From the NCBI GenBank assembly GCA_005772945.1, contig SXIE01000367.1, positions 1 through 12,889 on the forward strand: a stretch of DNA of 12,889 nucleotides, read 5' to 3'. Each line of letters begins with the position of its first letter. The first letter of the stretch is position 1. The notes beneath the pieces were generated by a model, which saw only the letters and a program-made list of their open reading frames with translations, was not told the DNA's origin and did not search any database. The stretch is from Pseudomonadota bacterium. GTDB taxonomy: Bacteria > Myxococcota > UBA9042 > PHBI01. Of this stretch, positions 7,298 to 12,889 are shown in pieces. A program made the position numbers and the translations under genes.

Positions 7298-8602
7298 ATG
7301 ATGAACGTAGCGGTCGTCGGAACAGGGTATGTCGGGCTCGTCGCGGGCACGTGCTTTGCCGAGCTCGGACACCACGTCACCTGCGTCGACAACAACCAGG
7401 AGAAGCTCGCCATCTTGCGCGCGGGCAAGCTCCCCATCTACGAGCCGGGGCTCGAAGAGATGGTCCCGAAGAACGTCGCGCGCGGGCGCCTGAAGTTCTC
7501 CGATGACCTGGCTGGGGCCGTGCGCGAGGCCGAGGTCGTCTTCGTCGCGGTCGGTACGCCGCCCGGCGAAGATGGGTCGGCGGACCTGCGCTACGTTCTC
7601 GCGGTCGCCGAGGCGGTGGCCGAGGCGCTCGACGATTTCAAGGTCGTGGTCGTGAAGTCGACGGTGCCGATCGGGACGTGCGACCGGCTGCGCGCGACCA
7701 TCGCGAGCCGCTCGAAGCAACACTTCGCGGTCGTTTCGAACCCGGAGTTTCTGCGCGAGGGCGTGGCGGTCGGCGACTTCATGCGCCCCGATCGCATCAT
7801 CGTCGGGGCGAGTGACGAGCGCGCCATCGAGGTCATGCGGCGGCTGTATCGGCCGCTTACGGCCGAGGGCGCGAAGTTCCTGCTGATGGACGTGCGCTCG
7901 TCGGAGATGACGAAATACGCGAGCAACGCGATGCTCGCGACGCGCATCTCGTTCATGAACGAGATGTCGAGCCTCTGCGAAAAGGTCGGGGCCGACGTCG
8001 AGAACGTGCGGCGCGGGATGGGCGCCGACGATCGCATCGGACCCGCATTCCTCAAGGCCGGCGTCGGTTACGGCGGAAGCTGCTTCCCCAAGGATGTCTC
8101 GGCGCTCCTGCAGACCTCGAAGGAGTACACGACGGAGCTCGGGGTGCTGCGGGCGACGGTCGCGGCGAACGACGCGCAGAAGCGGCGGCTGGTGGAGATC
8201 GTGAAGGCCGACTTCGGCGAGGATCTCCACGGTAAGAAGTTCGCGCTGTGGGGGCTCGCCTTCAAGTCGAATACGGACGACATGCGCGAGGCGCCGTCGA
8301 TCCCGATCACCGAGGGGCTGCTGGCGGCCGGGGCCGAGGTCGTGGCGTATGATCCCGCGGCGCGCGAGACGGCGCATCCGGTGTTCGGCGAGCGCATCAC
8401 GTACGCGAAAGATCCGTACCAGGCGATCGAGGGCGTGGACGGGCTCTTGCTCGTGACCGAGTGGGCCGAGTTCACGTTCCCGGATTGGGAGCGCGTGTGG
8501 GCGCTCATGCGGGACCACGCGGTCTACGACGGCCGCAACCTGTGGGAGCCGCGCGAGGTCAGCGCGCTCGGATTCCGGTACCGTGGCATCGGGCGCCGCT
8601 GA
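7298..8602 (+). CDS. ugd: UDP-glucose 6-dehydrogenase
   Basis: This cytoplasmic enzyme oxidises UDP-glucose to UDP-glucuronate with two NAD+, supplying sugar for polysaccharides or LPS. The product is 434 residues, the normal family length. Visible features are an N-terminal Rossmann loop (GTGYVG, residues 8-13), VGTPP, KSTVPIGT, NPEFLREG, the central helix KYASNAMLATRISFMNE, the catalytic cysteine in GYGGSCFPKD (Cys262) and the C-terminal GLAFKSNTDDMREAPS. The C-terminal domain closes with DGRNLWEP. ATG 7298 is preferred because GAGG lies 6 bases upstream; in-frame ATG 7262 would add 12 unconserved residues. A weak promoter-like TTGACC (7237) with TGTTAT lies upstream, but the spacing is only 15 bases. 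Its 3' end overlaps the convergent rhomboid gene by 44 bases. Confidence 0.95.
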   Translation: MMNVAVVGTGYVGLVAGTCFAELGHHVTCVDNNQEKLAILRAGKLPIYEPGLEEMVPKNVARGRLKFSDDLAGAVREAEVVFVAVGTPPGEDGSADLRYVLAVAEAVAEALDDFKVVVVKSTVPIGTCDRLRATIASRSKQHFAVVSNPEFLREGVAVGDFMRPDRIIVGASDERAIEVMRRLYRPLTAEGAKFLLMDVRSSEMTKYASNAMLATRISFMNEMSSLCEKVGADVENVRRGMGADDRIGPAFLKAGVGYGGSCFPKDVSALLQTSKEYTTELGVLRATVAANDAQKRRLVEIVKADFGEDLHGKKFALWGLAFKSNTDDMREAPSIPITEGLLAAGAEVVAYDPAARETAHPVFGERITYAKDPYQAIEGVDGLLLVTEWAEFTFPDWERVWALMRDHAVYDGRNLWEPREVSALGFRYRGIGRR

Positions 8603-9224
8603 GCAGGTCGTAGGTCGCGCCGAGGACGCCGCCGAAGGCGAAGCCGAAGGCGTGGGCGAGCGCGTCGACGTTGGAGCCGGCAAACGACGCGCCGAGCGCG
8701 GCGAGGGCGGCGCCGGTCACCGCCAGCGGACCGACGGTGCGGAGGGGCGCCGGCAGCGCCTGCCGGGATCGCCAGAGCGCCACGAGGACCATCGCGACCA
8801 GGGCGTAGACCATGCCCGAGGCACCGCAGCTGGGGAGAGCGTGGACCGCATGGGCGGCCGCGAACGCCAGCGCACCGGCGAGGAAAGCGAGCGCCGCGCC
8901 GAGCACGGCACGGGCGCGGGGCCCGCGTCCCAGGCGGGTCCAAGCCGCAAGCGCGATCGCCATGAGGAGCCCATTCGACAGAATGTGAACGGGCGTCACA
9001 TGAAGCGTGACGGCGGCGAAATCGTCGCCGAGGTCGGCCAGCGCGGCGCCGCGTGTGAGCAGGTCGGAGACCGTCGGGGTTCGTTCGAGCGTCCCGCCGG
9101 CCTCGGAATAACGCATCGCCCAAACGATGACGCACAGCGTCGTGACGCCGAGCGCCCAAGTAAGAGCGGACCACGTCCGAGGCGGCTTCGCGGGCGGTTG
9201 ACCGACGGAACGTGCGTCAGTCAT
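8559..9224 (-). CDS. rhomboid-family intramembrane serine protease
   Basis: Rhomboids cleave membrane-spanning substrates inside the bilayer of the inner membrane. The 221-residue product has about six hydrophobic segments (near residues 18-38, 76-93, 103-124, 132-153, 163-183 and 188-206). Key rhomboid residues are in place: HILSN in segment 2 (the His and Asn that line the oxyanion hole), CGASGMVY with Ser136 in the GxSG motif, and NVDALAHAFGFAFGG with His191 of the Ser-His dyad and the glycine packing motif. ATG 9224 has no obvious Shine-Dalgarno, but no other start precedes the first membrane segment. The last residues (after the sixth segment) are encoded antisense to the end of ugd. The substrate is unknown. 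Confidence 0.85.
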   Translation of the reverse strand: MTDARSVGQPPAKPPRTWSALTWALGVTTLCVIVWAMRYSEAGGTLERTPTVSDLLTRGAALADLGDDFAAVTLHVTPVHILSNGLLMAIALAAWTRLGRGPRARAVLGAALAFLAGALAFAAAHAVHALPSCGASGMVYALVAMVLVALWRSRQALPAPLRTVGPLAVTGAALAALGASFAGSNVDALAHAFGFAFGGVLGATYDLLSGARCHGTGIRAR

Positions 9225-9248
9225 GACAAGAAACCCAAGCGAGGGGGC

Positions 9249-9276
9249 TGGTCAGACGGCCCTTGTGAGCTATGAT
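9249..9276 (+). promoter_or_regulatory. candidate promoter upstream of the sigma-factor gene
   Basis: TGGTCA (9249-9254, 4 of 6 matches to TTGACA), a 16-base gap, then TATGAT (9271-9276, 5 of 6 matches to TATAAT). If used, transcription would start near 9283. That would exclude ATG 9272 as the start codon and favour GTG 9371. It is a pattern match in the divergent rhomboid/sigma-factor spacer. Confidence 0.3.
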
Positions 9277-9319
9277 GATAGAGCCTAGGCGCGCCCGTCG
9301 CGCCTCGTCGGGGCCGGGT

Positions 9320-9336
9320 CGACACGCAGGGTGTCG
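9320..9336. repeat. short inverted repeat CGACAC-N5-GTGTCG
   Basis: Perfect 6-base arms separated by 5 bases lie between the candidate promoter and the preferred GTG start of the sigma-factor gene. It could be an operator or a small leader hairpin, but a 6-base repeat in GC-rich DNA can also arise by chance. Confidence 0.3.
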
Positions 9337-9370
9337 CGGCCTCCCTTCGTCCAGCCCCCAGCGGTCCCAC

Positions 9371-10123
9371 GTGACCTCGACCCCCCGGGACCCGCGTGAG
9401 CGCGAGGCCGCCGTCCTCGAGCTGACCTCGCTCGTGAAGGCGATTGCCCATCGCATCGCTGCGCGCGTGCCCAAGCATATCGAGGTGGATGATCTCATCG
9501 GCGCCGGGATGATCGGGCTCCTCGACGCCGTCGACAAGTTCGATCGCGCCAAGAGCAACAACTTCAAGAAGTATGCGCTGGTGCGGGTCAAGGGTGCGAT
9601 GCTCGACGAGATCCGCGCGATGGATCCGATGGGGCGTTCGCTGCGCCGCAAAGTGACGCACGTGACTCGGACGACCGACGCGCTCGAGCGCGTGCTGGGG
9701 CGTCCGCCGACCGAGGACGAGGTTGCGTCCCGCCTCGGGATCGGCCTCGCCGGGTATCGGGCGCTACGCGAGCGGCTGCATCCCATCCTGGTCGTCTCGG
9801 TCGAAGAGATGAGCGACGAGGGGCGCGACATCTCGAGCTGGATTACGGAGCGCTCGGCGTCGGATCCGGCGGCGTTGCTCGAGGCCAAGCGTGTGCGCGA
9901 ATTCCTCGACCGCCAGATCCTCGAGATCAAGGAGCGCTTCGGGCTCGTGCTCCGATTCTACTTCTACGACGGCATGACGATGCGGGAGATCGCCAAGGTC
10001 CTCGACGTGTCCGAGAGCCGCGCCAGCCAGATTCTGACCGAGGCGCTCGAGGCGTTCGGCAAGCGCATGCGCCTCGCGATCGGGCGCCACGGCAGCGCTG
10101 ACGTCAGCCTGCGTCGGGCCTAG
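9371..10123 (+). CDS. FliA/WhiG-type RNA polymerase sigma factor (sigma-28 family)
   Basis: This is a group 3 alternative sigma factor; family members direct RNA polymerase to flagellar or developmental promoters. From GTG 9371 it is 250 residues, close to family length. Region 2 (about residues 15-95) contains VDDLIGAGMIGLLDAVDKFD and FKKYALVRVKGAMLDEIRAMD. Region 3 includes SLRRK and GRPPTEDEVASRLGI. Region 4 has FGLVLRFYFYDGMTMREIAKVLDVSESRASQI with its helix-turn-helix. The same frame extends upstream to ATG 9272, but the 33 extra codons have relaxed third positions and unconserved Arg/Ser/Pro-rich content, so I prefer the GTG although neither start has a strong Shine-Dalgarno. No anti-sigma factor or flagellar gene is in view, so the regulon cannot be named. 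Confidence 0.88.
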   Translation: MTSTPRDPREREAAVLELTSLVKAIAHRIAARVPKHIEVDDLIGAGMIGLLDAVDKFDRAKSNNFKKYALVRVKGAMLDEIRAMDPMGRSLRRKVTHVTRTTDALERVLGRPPTEDEVASRLGIGLAGYRALRERLHPILVVSVEEMSDEGRDISSWITERSASDPAALLEAKRVREFLDRQILEIKERFGLVLRFYFYDGMTMREIAKVLDVSESRASQILTEALEAFGKRMRLAIGRHGSADVSLRRA

Positions 10124-10129
10124 GAACCG

Positions 10130-10167
10130 CGCGCGCCGCGGCTCCGGAGCGGGTGGCGCGGCGCGCG
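10130..10167 (+). terminator. long GC-rich hairpin between sigma factor and receptor genes
   Basis: Perfect 11-base arms (CGCGCGCCGCG at 10130-10140 and CGCGGCGCGCG at 10157-10167) enclose 16 bases that themselves start with the palindrome GCTCCGGAGC. It begins 7 bases after the sigma-factor stop and ends 23 bases before the receptor ATG. There is no T-run, so intrinsic termination is uncertain; it may instead stabilise an RNA end or lie in a shared transcript. Confidence 0.5.
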
Positions 10168-10190
10168 ATCCCAGGCTATCATCCGGCGCG

Positions 10191-12617
10191 ATGAAGACGC
10201 CGATGCCCTTGCGTATGGCCCTCGCGTTCGTCCTGGCCGCGGCCTTCACCGGGCTCGGGGCGTGGCGCGACGCGGCATTTGCGAAAAAGGGCGCGCCCGA
10301 GATCGACGTCCTCGATGCTGACGATCCGACGGTCTCCGACGACATCGACACGACCGACCGCGACCTCATCACGGGCCCCTCCGACGAGGACCTGGTGCTG
10401 GCGGCGCAGAAGGTGCGGACGACCATCCAAGAGGCGCCGTCGATCATCACGGTCATCACGGCCCGCCAGATGCGCGAGCGCGGATTCCGCACGATCAACG
10501 ACGTCCTGCGCACGGTCCCGGGCTTCGAGGGCGATCGTTGGGACAACAACGGCTGGCAGAAGGAAGCCTTCGCGCGCGGGTTGCCGCAGACCGTCCTGGT
10601 CCTCCTGAATGGCGTCAATATCGTCGAGCCGTTGCGGAACACGGTGTCACTCGACCGCAAGATCCCGCTCGAGGCGGTCGAGCGCATCGAGGTAACGAGT
10701 GGCCCGGGCGGCGTGCTCTGGGGCGCCAATGCGCTGCTCGGTATCGTCAATATCGTCACGAAGCGCCCCGACGATAGTGGCGTGCGGGCCGTGCTGGGGG
10801 CCGGTGACGGGCCGGGCGAGCGCCTCGCCTTGAAGGGCGGCATCGGCGTGTCGCACCGATTCTCCGACGACGTGGGGCTGGCCCTTCACATCGACATGTT
10901 CAGCTCGATGGGCGCCGAATTGACCGAGGACGCCGAGAAGGTCATCGGCGCGTTGCCCGACCCGGCCCCCGACTCGGCGACGCTGTATCTGCCGGGAAGC
11001 GTGACCGTCGCGACCAACAAGCGCGCGTGGTTCTTCAACGCCTCCGGCCACCTCGATCTGGGGCCGGTGGCGCTCGATTGGATGATCCCTTTCGAGCAGG
11101 ACTATCGCGCCATCGGGACGGGCGGCTCGAATCTCACGCACAGCTTCCTCACGGACGAGGAAGGCAAGGGCGTCGTCACGCGCTCGTCGGACTCGATCCG
11201 CATGGGCATGCTCTCGTATGCCGACCGCTTCGCGAACGACCGCCTCGGTCTGCATATCCGGGGCTATTTCGTGAGCTGGGAGCTCTCCGAAGACCCGTTC
11301 GGCATCTTCGCCGCGAGCCCGATCATCCTGGCCCAGCGCGGGCACACGCGCGATATTCGTATCGCCTTCGACTCGAAGGAAATCTTCCGACCGGGCGGGG
11401 CTTTCGACCTCGATTGGCGTATTCTCGACAATCTGACGTTGCTGTTCGGTGGCGAGGTCTTCCAGGACATGGTGCACGGCGTCACCCAGTCGAGCTGGGT
11501 GAAAGACACGCTCGGGACGTGCCCGAGCGGCTACACCTACAACGCGTTCGACGCCTATCTCCACTGCAAGATCACCGAGCCGCAGGTCACCGACGAGGAC
11601 CGCACGGTCGGCGGCACCTTCGCCCAGCTCGACTGGCGGCCGTTTCCCGTCCTCGCGTTGTCGGCGGGCACGCGCCTGCAGGTCTCGAGTCAGTTCGGCG
11701 CCGCGCTCCTCTGGTCGGGCGGCGCGGTCTGGAAGATGGCCCAAGACACGCACCTCAAGCTCTTCGCGAGCTCGGGTCTCCGGCCGCCGAGCGTCGTGTC
11801 GACCAACGTCAATCCGAACACGATTTCGGGCGTTTCCTACAGTCCGAATCCCGATCTCGCCCCCGAGACCTCGCAATCGGCCGAGCTCGAACTCAACACC
11901 TCGGTCCTGCGTGACACGGGTGCGATTCGCGATCTCTTCCTGCGCATCAACGGCGCCTTCACGCTCCTCGACAACGTCATCGTGCGCACCGACGGCGGTC
12001 AGTTCGACAACTCGGGGACGCGCCGCATCGCCTCGGCCGAGGCGGTCGCGCGCCTACGCTTCGAGGCGGGGCACGAGCTTTGGGCCAACTACACGTTCAC
12101 GAAGGTCTTCGACGACGACGAGCCGGGCGGTGAGCTCCTGAATTTTTCCCAGCATATTGCCAATCTCGGTGCGAAATTCGTGTTTCTCGACGACCACATC
12201 GAGCTCGACGGCATCCTCACCTTCAAGAGTGGGATGACCGACTACAACCGCCCGGCCAATGAATTCGCGGGCCGGCCAGACTACTCGGTGTCGTGCGACA
12301 CGCTGGTCGCCAATCCGGTGGCGGCCTCGGACCCGCGCTATGCGATGTACCAGGCGTGCCTCTTTCCGACGTTGGCGGACGGGATCTGGGTGATGCCCGG
12401 CCAGAGCATCGCCGAGCAGATTCGGCCGCTGCTCCTCTTGGATCTCGGCGTCCGCTTCAAGAACATCTGGCGCGATTTGACGGTGTCACTCTTCTTCCAC
12501 AACGTGCTCGATTTTCGCTATTTCGAGCCCGATTTCTTCGGGGACGAGCGCGTCGTGAGCCGTCCGCAGCCCAAGCCGGGGATGTCGTTCTTCGGGCAGA
12601 TTTCGCTGGGCCTGTAG
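10191..12617 (+). CDS. TonB-dependent outer-membrane receptor
   Basis: This is a ligand-gated outer-membrane transporter powered by TonB-ExbBD. The product is 808 residues. Residues 1-31 form a signal peptide (hydrophobic ALAFVLAAAFTGLG, likely cleavage after AFA). The plug domain spans about 75-195 with APSIITVITARQM, INDVLRTVPGF, RGLPQTVLVLLNGVN and ERIEVTSGPGGVLWGANALLGIVNIVTKR split over the classic plug signature. The remaining roughly 600 residues show the alternating strands of a beta-barrel and end in FFGQISLGL. Two Cys pairs lie in predicted loops. A TonB box is not obvious. ATG 10191 has no clear Shine-Dalgarno; ATG 10203 is an alternative giving a shorter signal peptide. No siderophore, cobalamin or sugar genes are nearby, so the substrate is unknown. 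Confidence 0.92.
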   Translation: MKTPMPLRMALAFVLAAAFTGLGAWRDAAFAKKGAPEIDVLDADDPTVSDDIDTTDRDLITGPSDEDLVLAAQKVRTTIQEAPSIITVITARQMRERGFRTINDVLRTVPGFEGDRWDNNGWQKEAFARGLPQTVLVLLNGVNIVEPLRNTVSLDRKIPLEAVERIEVTSGPGGVLWGANALLGIVNIVTKRPDDSGVRAVLGAGDGPGERLALKGGIGVSHRFSDDVGLALHIDMFSSMGAELTEDAEKVIGALPDPAPDSATLYLPGSVTVATNKRAWFFNASGHLDLGPVALDWMIPFEQDYRAIGTGGSNLTHSFLTDEEGKGVVTRSSDSIRMGMLSYADRFANDRLGLHIRGYFVSWELSEDPFGIFAASPIILAQRGHTRDIRIAFDSKEIFRPGGAFDLDWRILDNLTLLFGGEVFQDMVHGVTQSSWVKDTLGTCPSGYTYNAFDAYLHCKITEPQVTDEDRTVGGTFAQLDWRPFPVLALSAGTRLQVSSQFGAALLWSGGAVWKMAQDTHLKLFASSGLRPPSVVSTNVNPNTISGVSYSPNPDLAPETSQSAELELNTSVLRDTGAIRDLFLRINGAFTLLDNVIVRTDGGQFDNSGTRRIASAEAVARLRFEAGHELWANYTFTKVFDDDEPGGELLNFSQHIANLGAKFVFLDDHIELDGILTFKSGMTDYNRPANEFAGRPDYSVSCDTLVANPVAASDPRYAMYQACLFPTLADGIWVMPGQSIAEQIRPLLLLDLGVRFKNIWRDLTVSLFFHNVLDFRYFEPDFFGDERVVSRPQPKPGMSFFGQISLGL

Positions 12618-12628
12618 GCCTAGCGTTC

Positions 12629-12663
12629 GGAGGGGTCCGACGGACCCGATCCGGCCCCCCTCG
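12629..12663 (+). terminator. candidate terminator hairpin after the receptor gene
   Basis: GGGTCCG (12633-12639) and CGGACCC (12641-12647) form a tight inverted repeat. An alternative, larger pairing joins GAGGGG with CCCCTC at the edges. It lies 12 or so bases after the receptor stop. No T-run follows. Confidence 0.4.
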
Positions 12664-12687
12664 CAGCCAGGAAACATGCGGGTCCGA

Positions 12688-12708
12688 GGCCGTTCGACGG
12701 CCGCATTT
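12688..12708 (+). terminator. second candidate terminator hairpin
   Basis: GGCCGT and ACGGCC pair as a 6-base stem around a TCG loop (12688-12702), followed by a short GCATTT. It sits between the first hairpin and the next promoter, as expected for insulation of the receptor gene from the gene at 12796. Confidence 0.4.
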
Positions 12709-12713
12709 CGAGG

Positions 12714-12742
12714 TTGACACCCCCAGGGCCAGAGAGTAGGGT
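12714..12742 (+). promoter_or_regulatory. sigma70-type promoter for the gene at 12796
   Basis: A perfect TTGACA (12714-12719), 17-base spacer and TAGGGT (12737-12742, matching TATAAT at the conserved first, second and last bases). The perfect -35, ideal spacing, position between terminator-like hairpins and a start codon, and correct orientation make this the best promoter in the window. Transcription should begin near 12749, giving a leader of about 47 bases. Confidence 0.7.
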
Positions 12743-12747
12743 CCCCG

Positions 12748-12784
12748 CCTCCGCGCGGCCGCGTCCGGCGCGGACTTCCGGAGG
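12748..12784 (+). promoter_or_regulatory. leader hairpin that can cover the Shine-Dalgarno
   Basis: CCTCCG (12748-12753) is exactly complementary to CGGAGG (12779-12784), which contains the only Shine-Dalgarno of the gene at 12796. An inner pairing of CGC with GCG could extend the stem. If transcription starts near 12749, the 5' end of the mRNA would mask the ribosome binding site. This is an inference from complementarity only. Confidence 0.3.
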
Positions 12785-12795
12785 TTTCAGCCCGC

Positions 12796-12889
12796 ATGTC
12801 AAGTCCGCAGGATCCCACCGACCCACCGGCACCGTCCGAGTCGCGTCGCATCCCGGTCGATATCGCCGTCGAGATGCGCGAGTCGTACC
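12796..12889 (+). CDS. 5' end of a gene, possibly a PilZ-domain protein (partial)
   Basis: ATG 12796 opens 31 codons that run off the window. GGAGG lies 11 bases upstream, slightly far, and a good promoter precedes it. The first 16 residues are Pro-, Ser- and Asp-rich, then comes ESRRIPVDIAVEMRESY. An RR pair followed by a short beta-strand (IPVDIAVEMR) resembles the start of PilZ domains, the c-di-GMP receptors, whose RxxxR motif sits at this place; the spacing here is not a clear match. With so little sequence the assignment is tentative, but the gene itself is well supported by promoter and codon use. Confidence 0.5.
   Translation, partial: MSSPQDPTDPPAPSESRRIPVDIAVEMRESY

Noticed and set aside
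10097..10108. Perfect 12-base palindrome GCTGACGTCAGC
   Set aside because: It lies inside the 3' coding end of the sigma-factor gene, has no loop and no repeat elsewhere in the window. It is likely coincidental.

Overview
This is a GC-rich (roughly two-thirds or more G+C) bacterial window. Every real gene shows a strong G/C bias at the third codon position. A giant Ser/Thr kinase-ATPase-TPR-GAF-sigma54 activator fusion, a TonB-dependent receptor and a TTGACA-N17-TAGGGT promoter together suggest a myxobacterium-like member of the Myxococcota (former Deltaproteobacteria). That placement is an inference from gene content; there is no rRNA or other phylogenetic marker here. No mobile element, CRISPR array, tRNA or rRNA is visible. 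The window looks chromosomal and ordinary in composition, and no intergenic stretch exceeds about 180 bases.

Layout. (1) Bases 1-4074, minus strand: one very large open frame running off the left edge, which encodes an N-terminal protein kinase, an AAA/STAND-type ATPase, TPR repeats, a GAF domain, a coiled coil and the beginning of a sigma54-interaction AAA+ domain. (2) Divergent from it, 4147-4563 plus: a small, extremely Asp-rich putative lipoprotein. (3) Convergent with that, 4603-6084 minus: dnaB, the replicative helicase, with an unusual N-terminal extension. (4) Only 20 bases away and divergent, 6105-6902 plus: a protein with the pattern of a class II glutamine amidotransferase domain that lacks the catalytic cysteine. 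(5) 6963-7142 minus: a 59-residue protein with a strong Shine-Dalgarno. (6) 7298-8602 plus: UDP-glucose 6-dehydrogenase. (7) 8559-9224 minus: a rhomboid protease whose 3' end overlaps the end of ugd by 44 bases. (8) 9371-10123 plus: a FliA/WhiG-type sigma factor. (9) 10191-12617 plus: a TonB-dependent outer-membrane receptor, preceded by a long GC hairpin. (10) 12796 to the right edge, plus: the first 31 codons of a gene that may encode a PilZ-domain protein, behind a well-formed promoter.

The genes do not form one obvious pathway. Most are arranged as divergent or convergent single units, so they are probably transcribed separately. The regulatory content is high: a one-protein signalling cascade (kinase plus sigma54 activator), an alternative sigma factor and a possible c-di-GMP receptor. 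The rest is housekeeping (dnaB), envelope sugar supply (ugd), membrane proteolysis (rhomboid) and outer-membrane uptake (receptor). The observations most worth following are the giant kinase-to-sigma54 fusion, the active-site-less amidotransferase-like protein beside dnaB, the small 59-residue protein, and the hairpin that can cover the ribosome binding site of the last gene.
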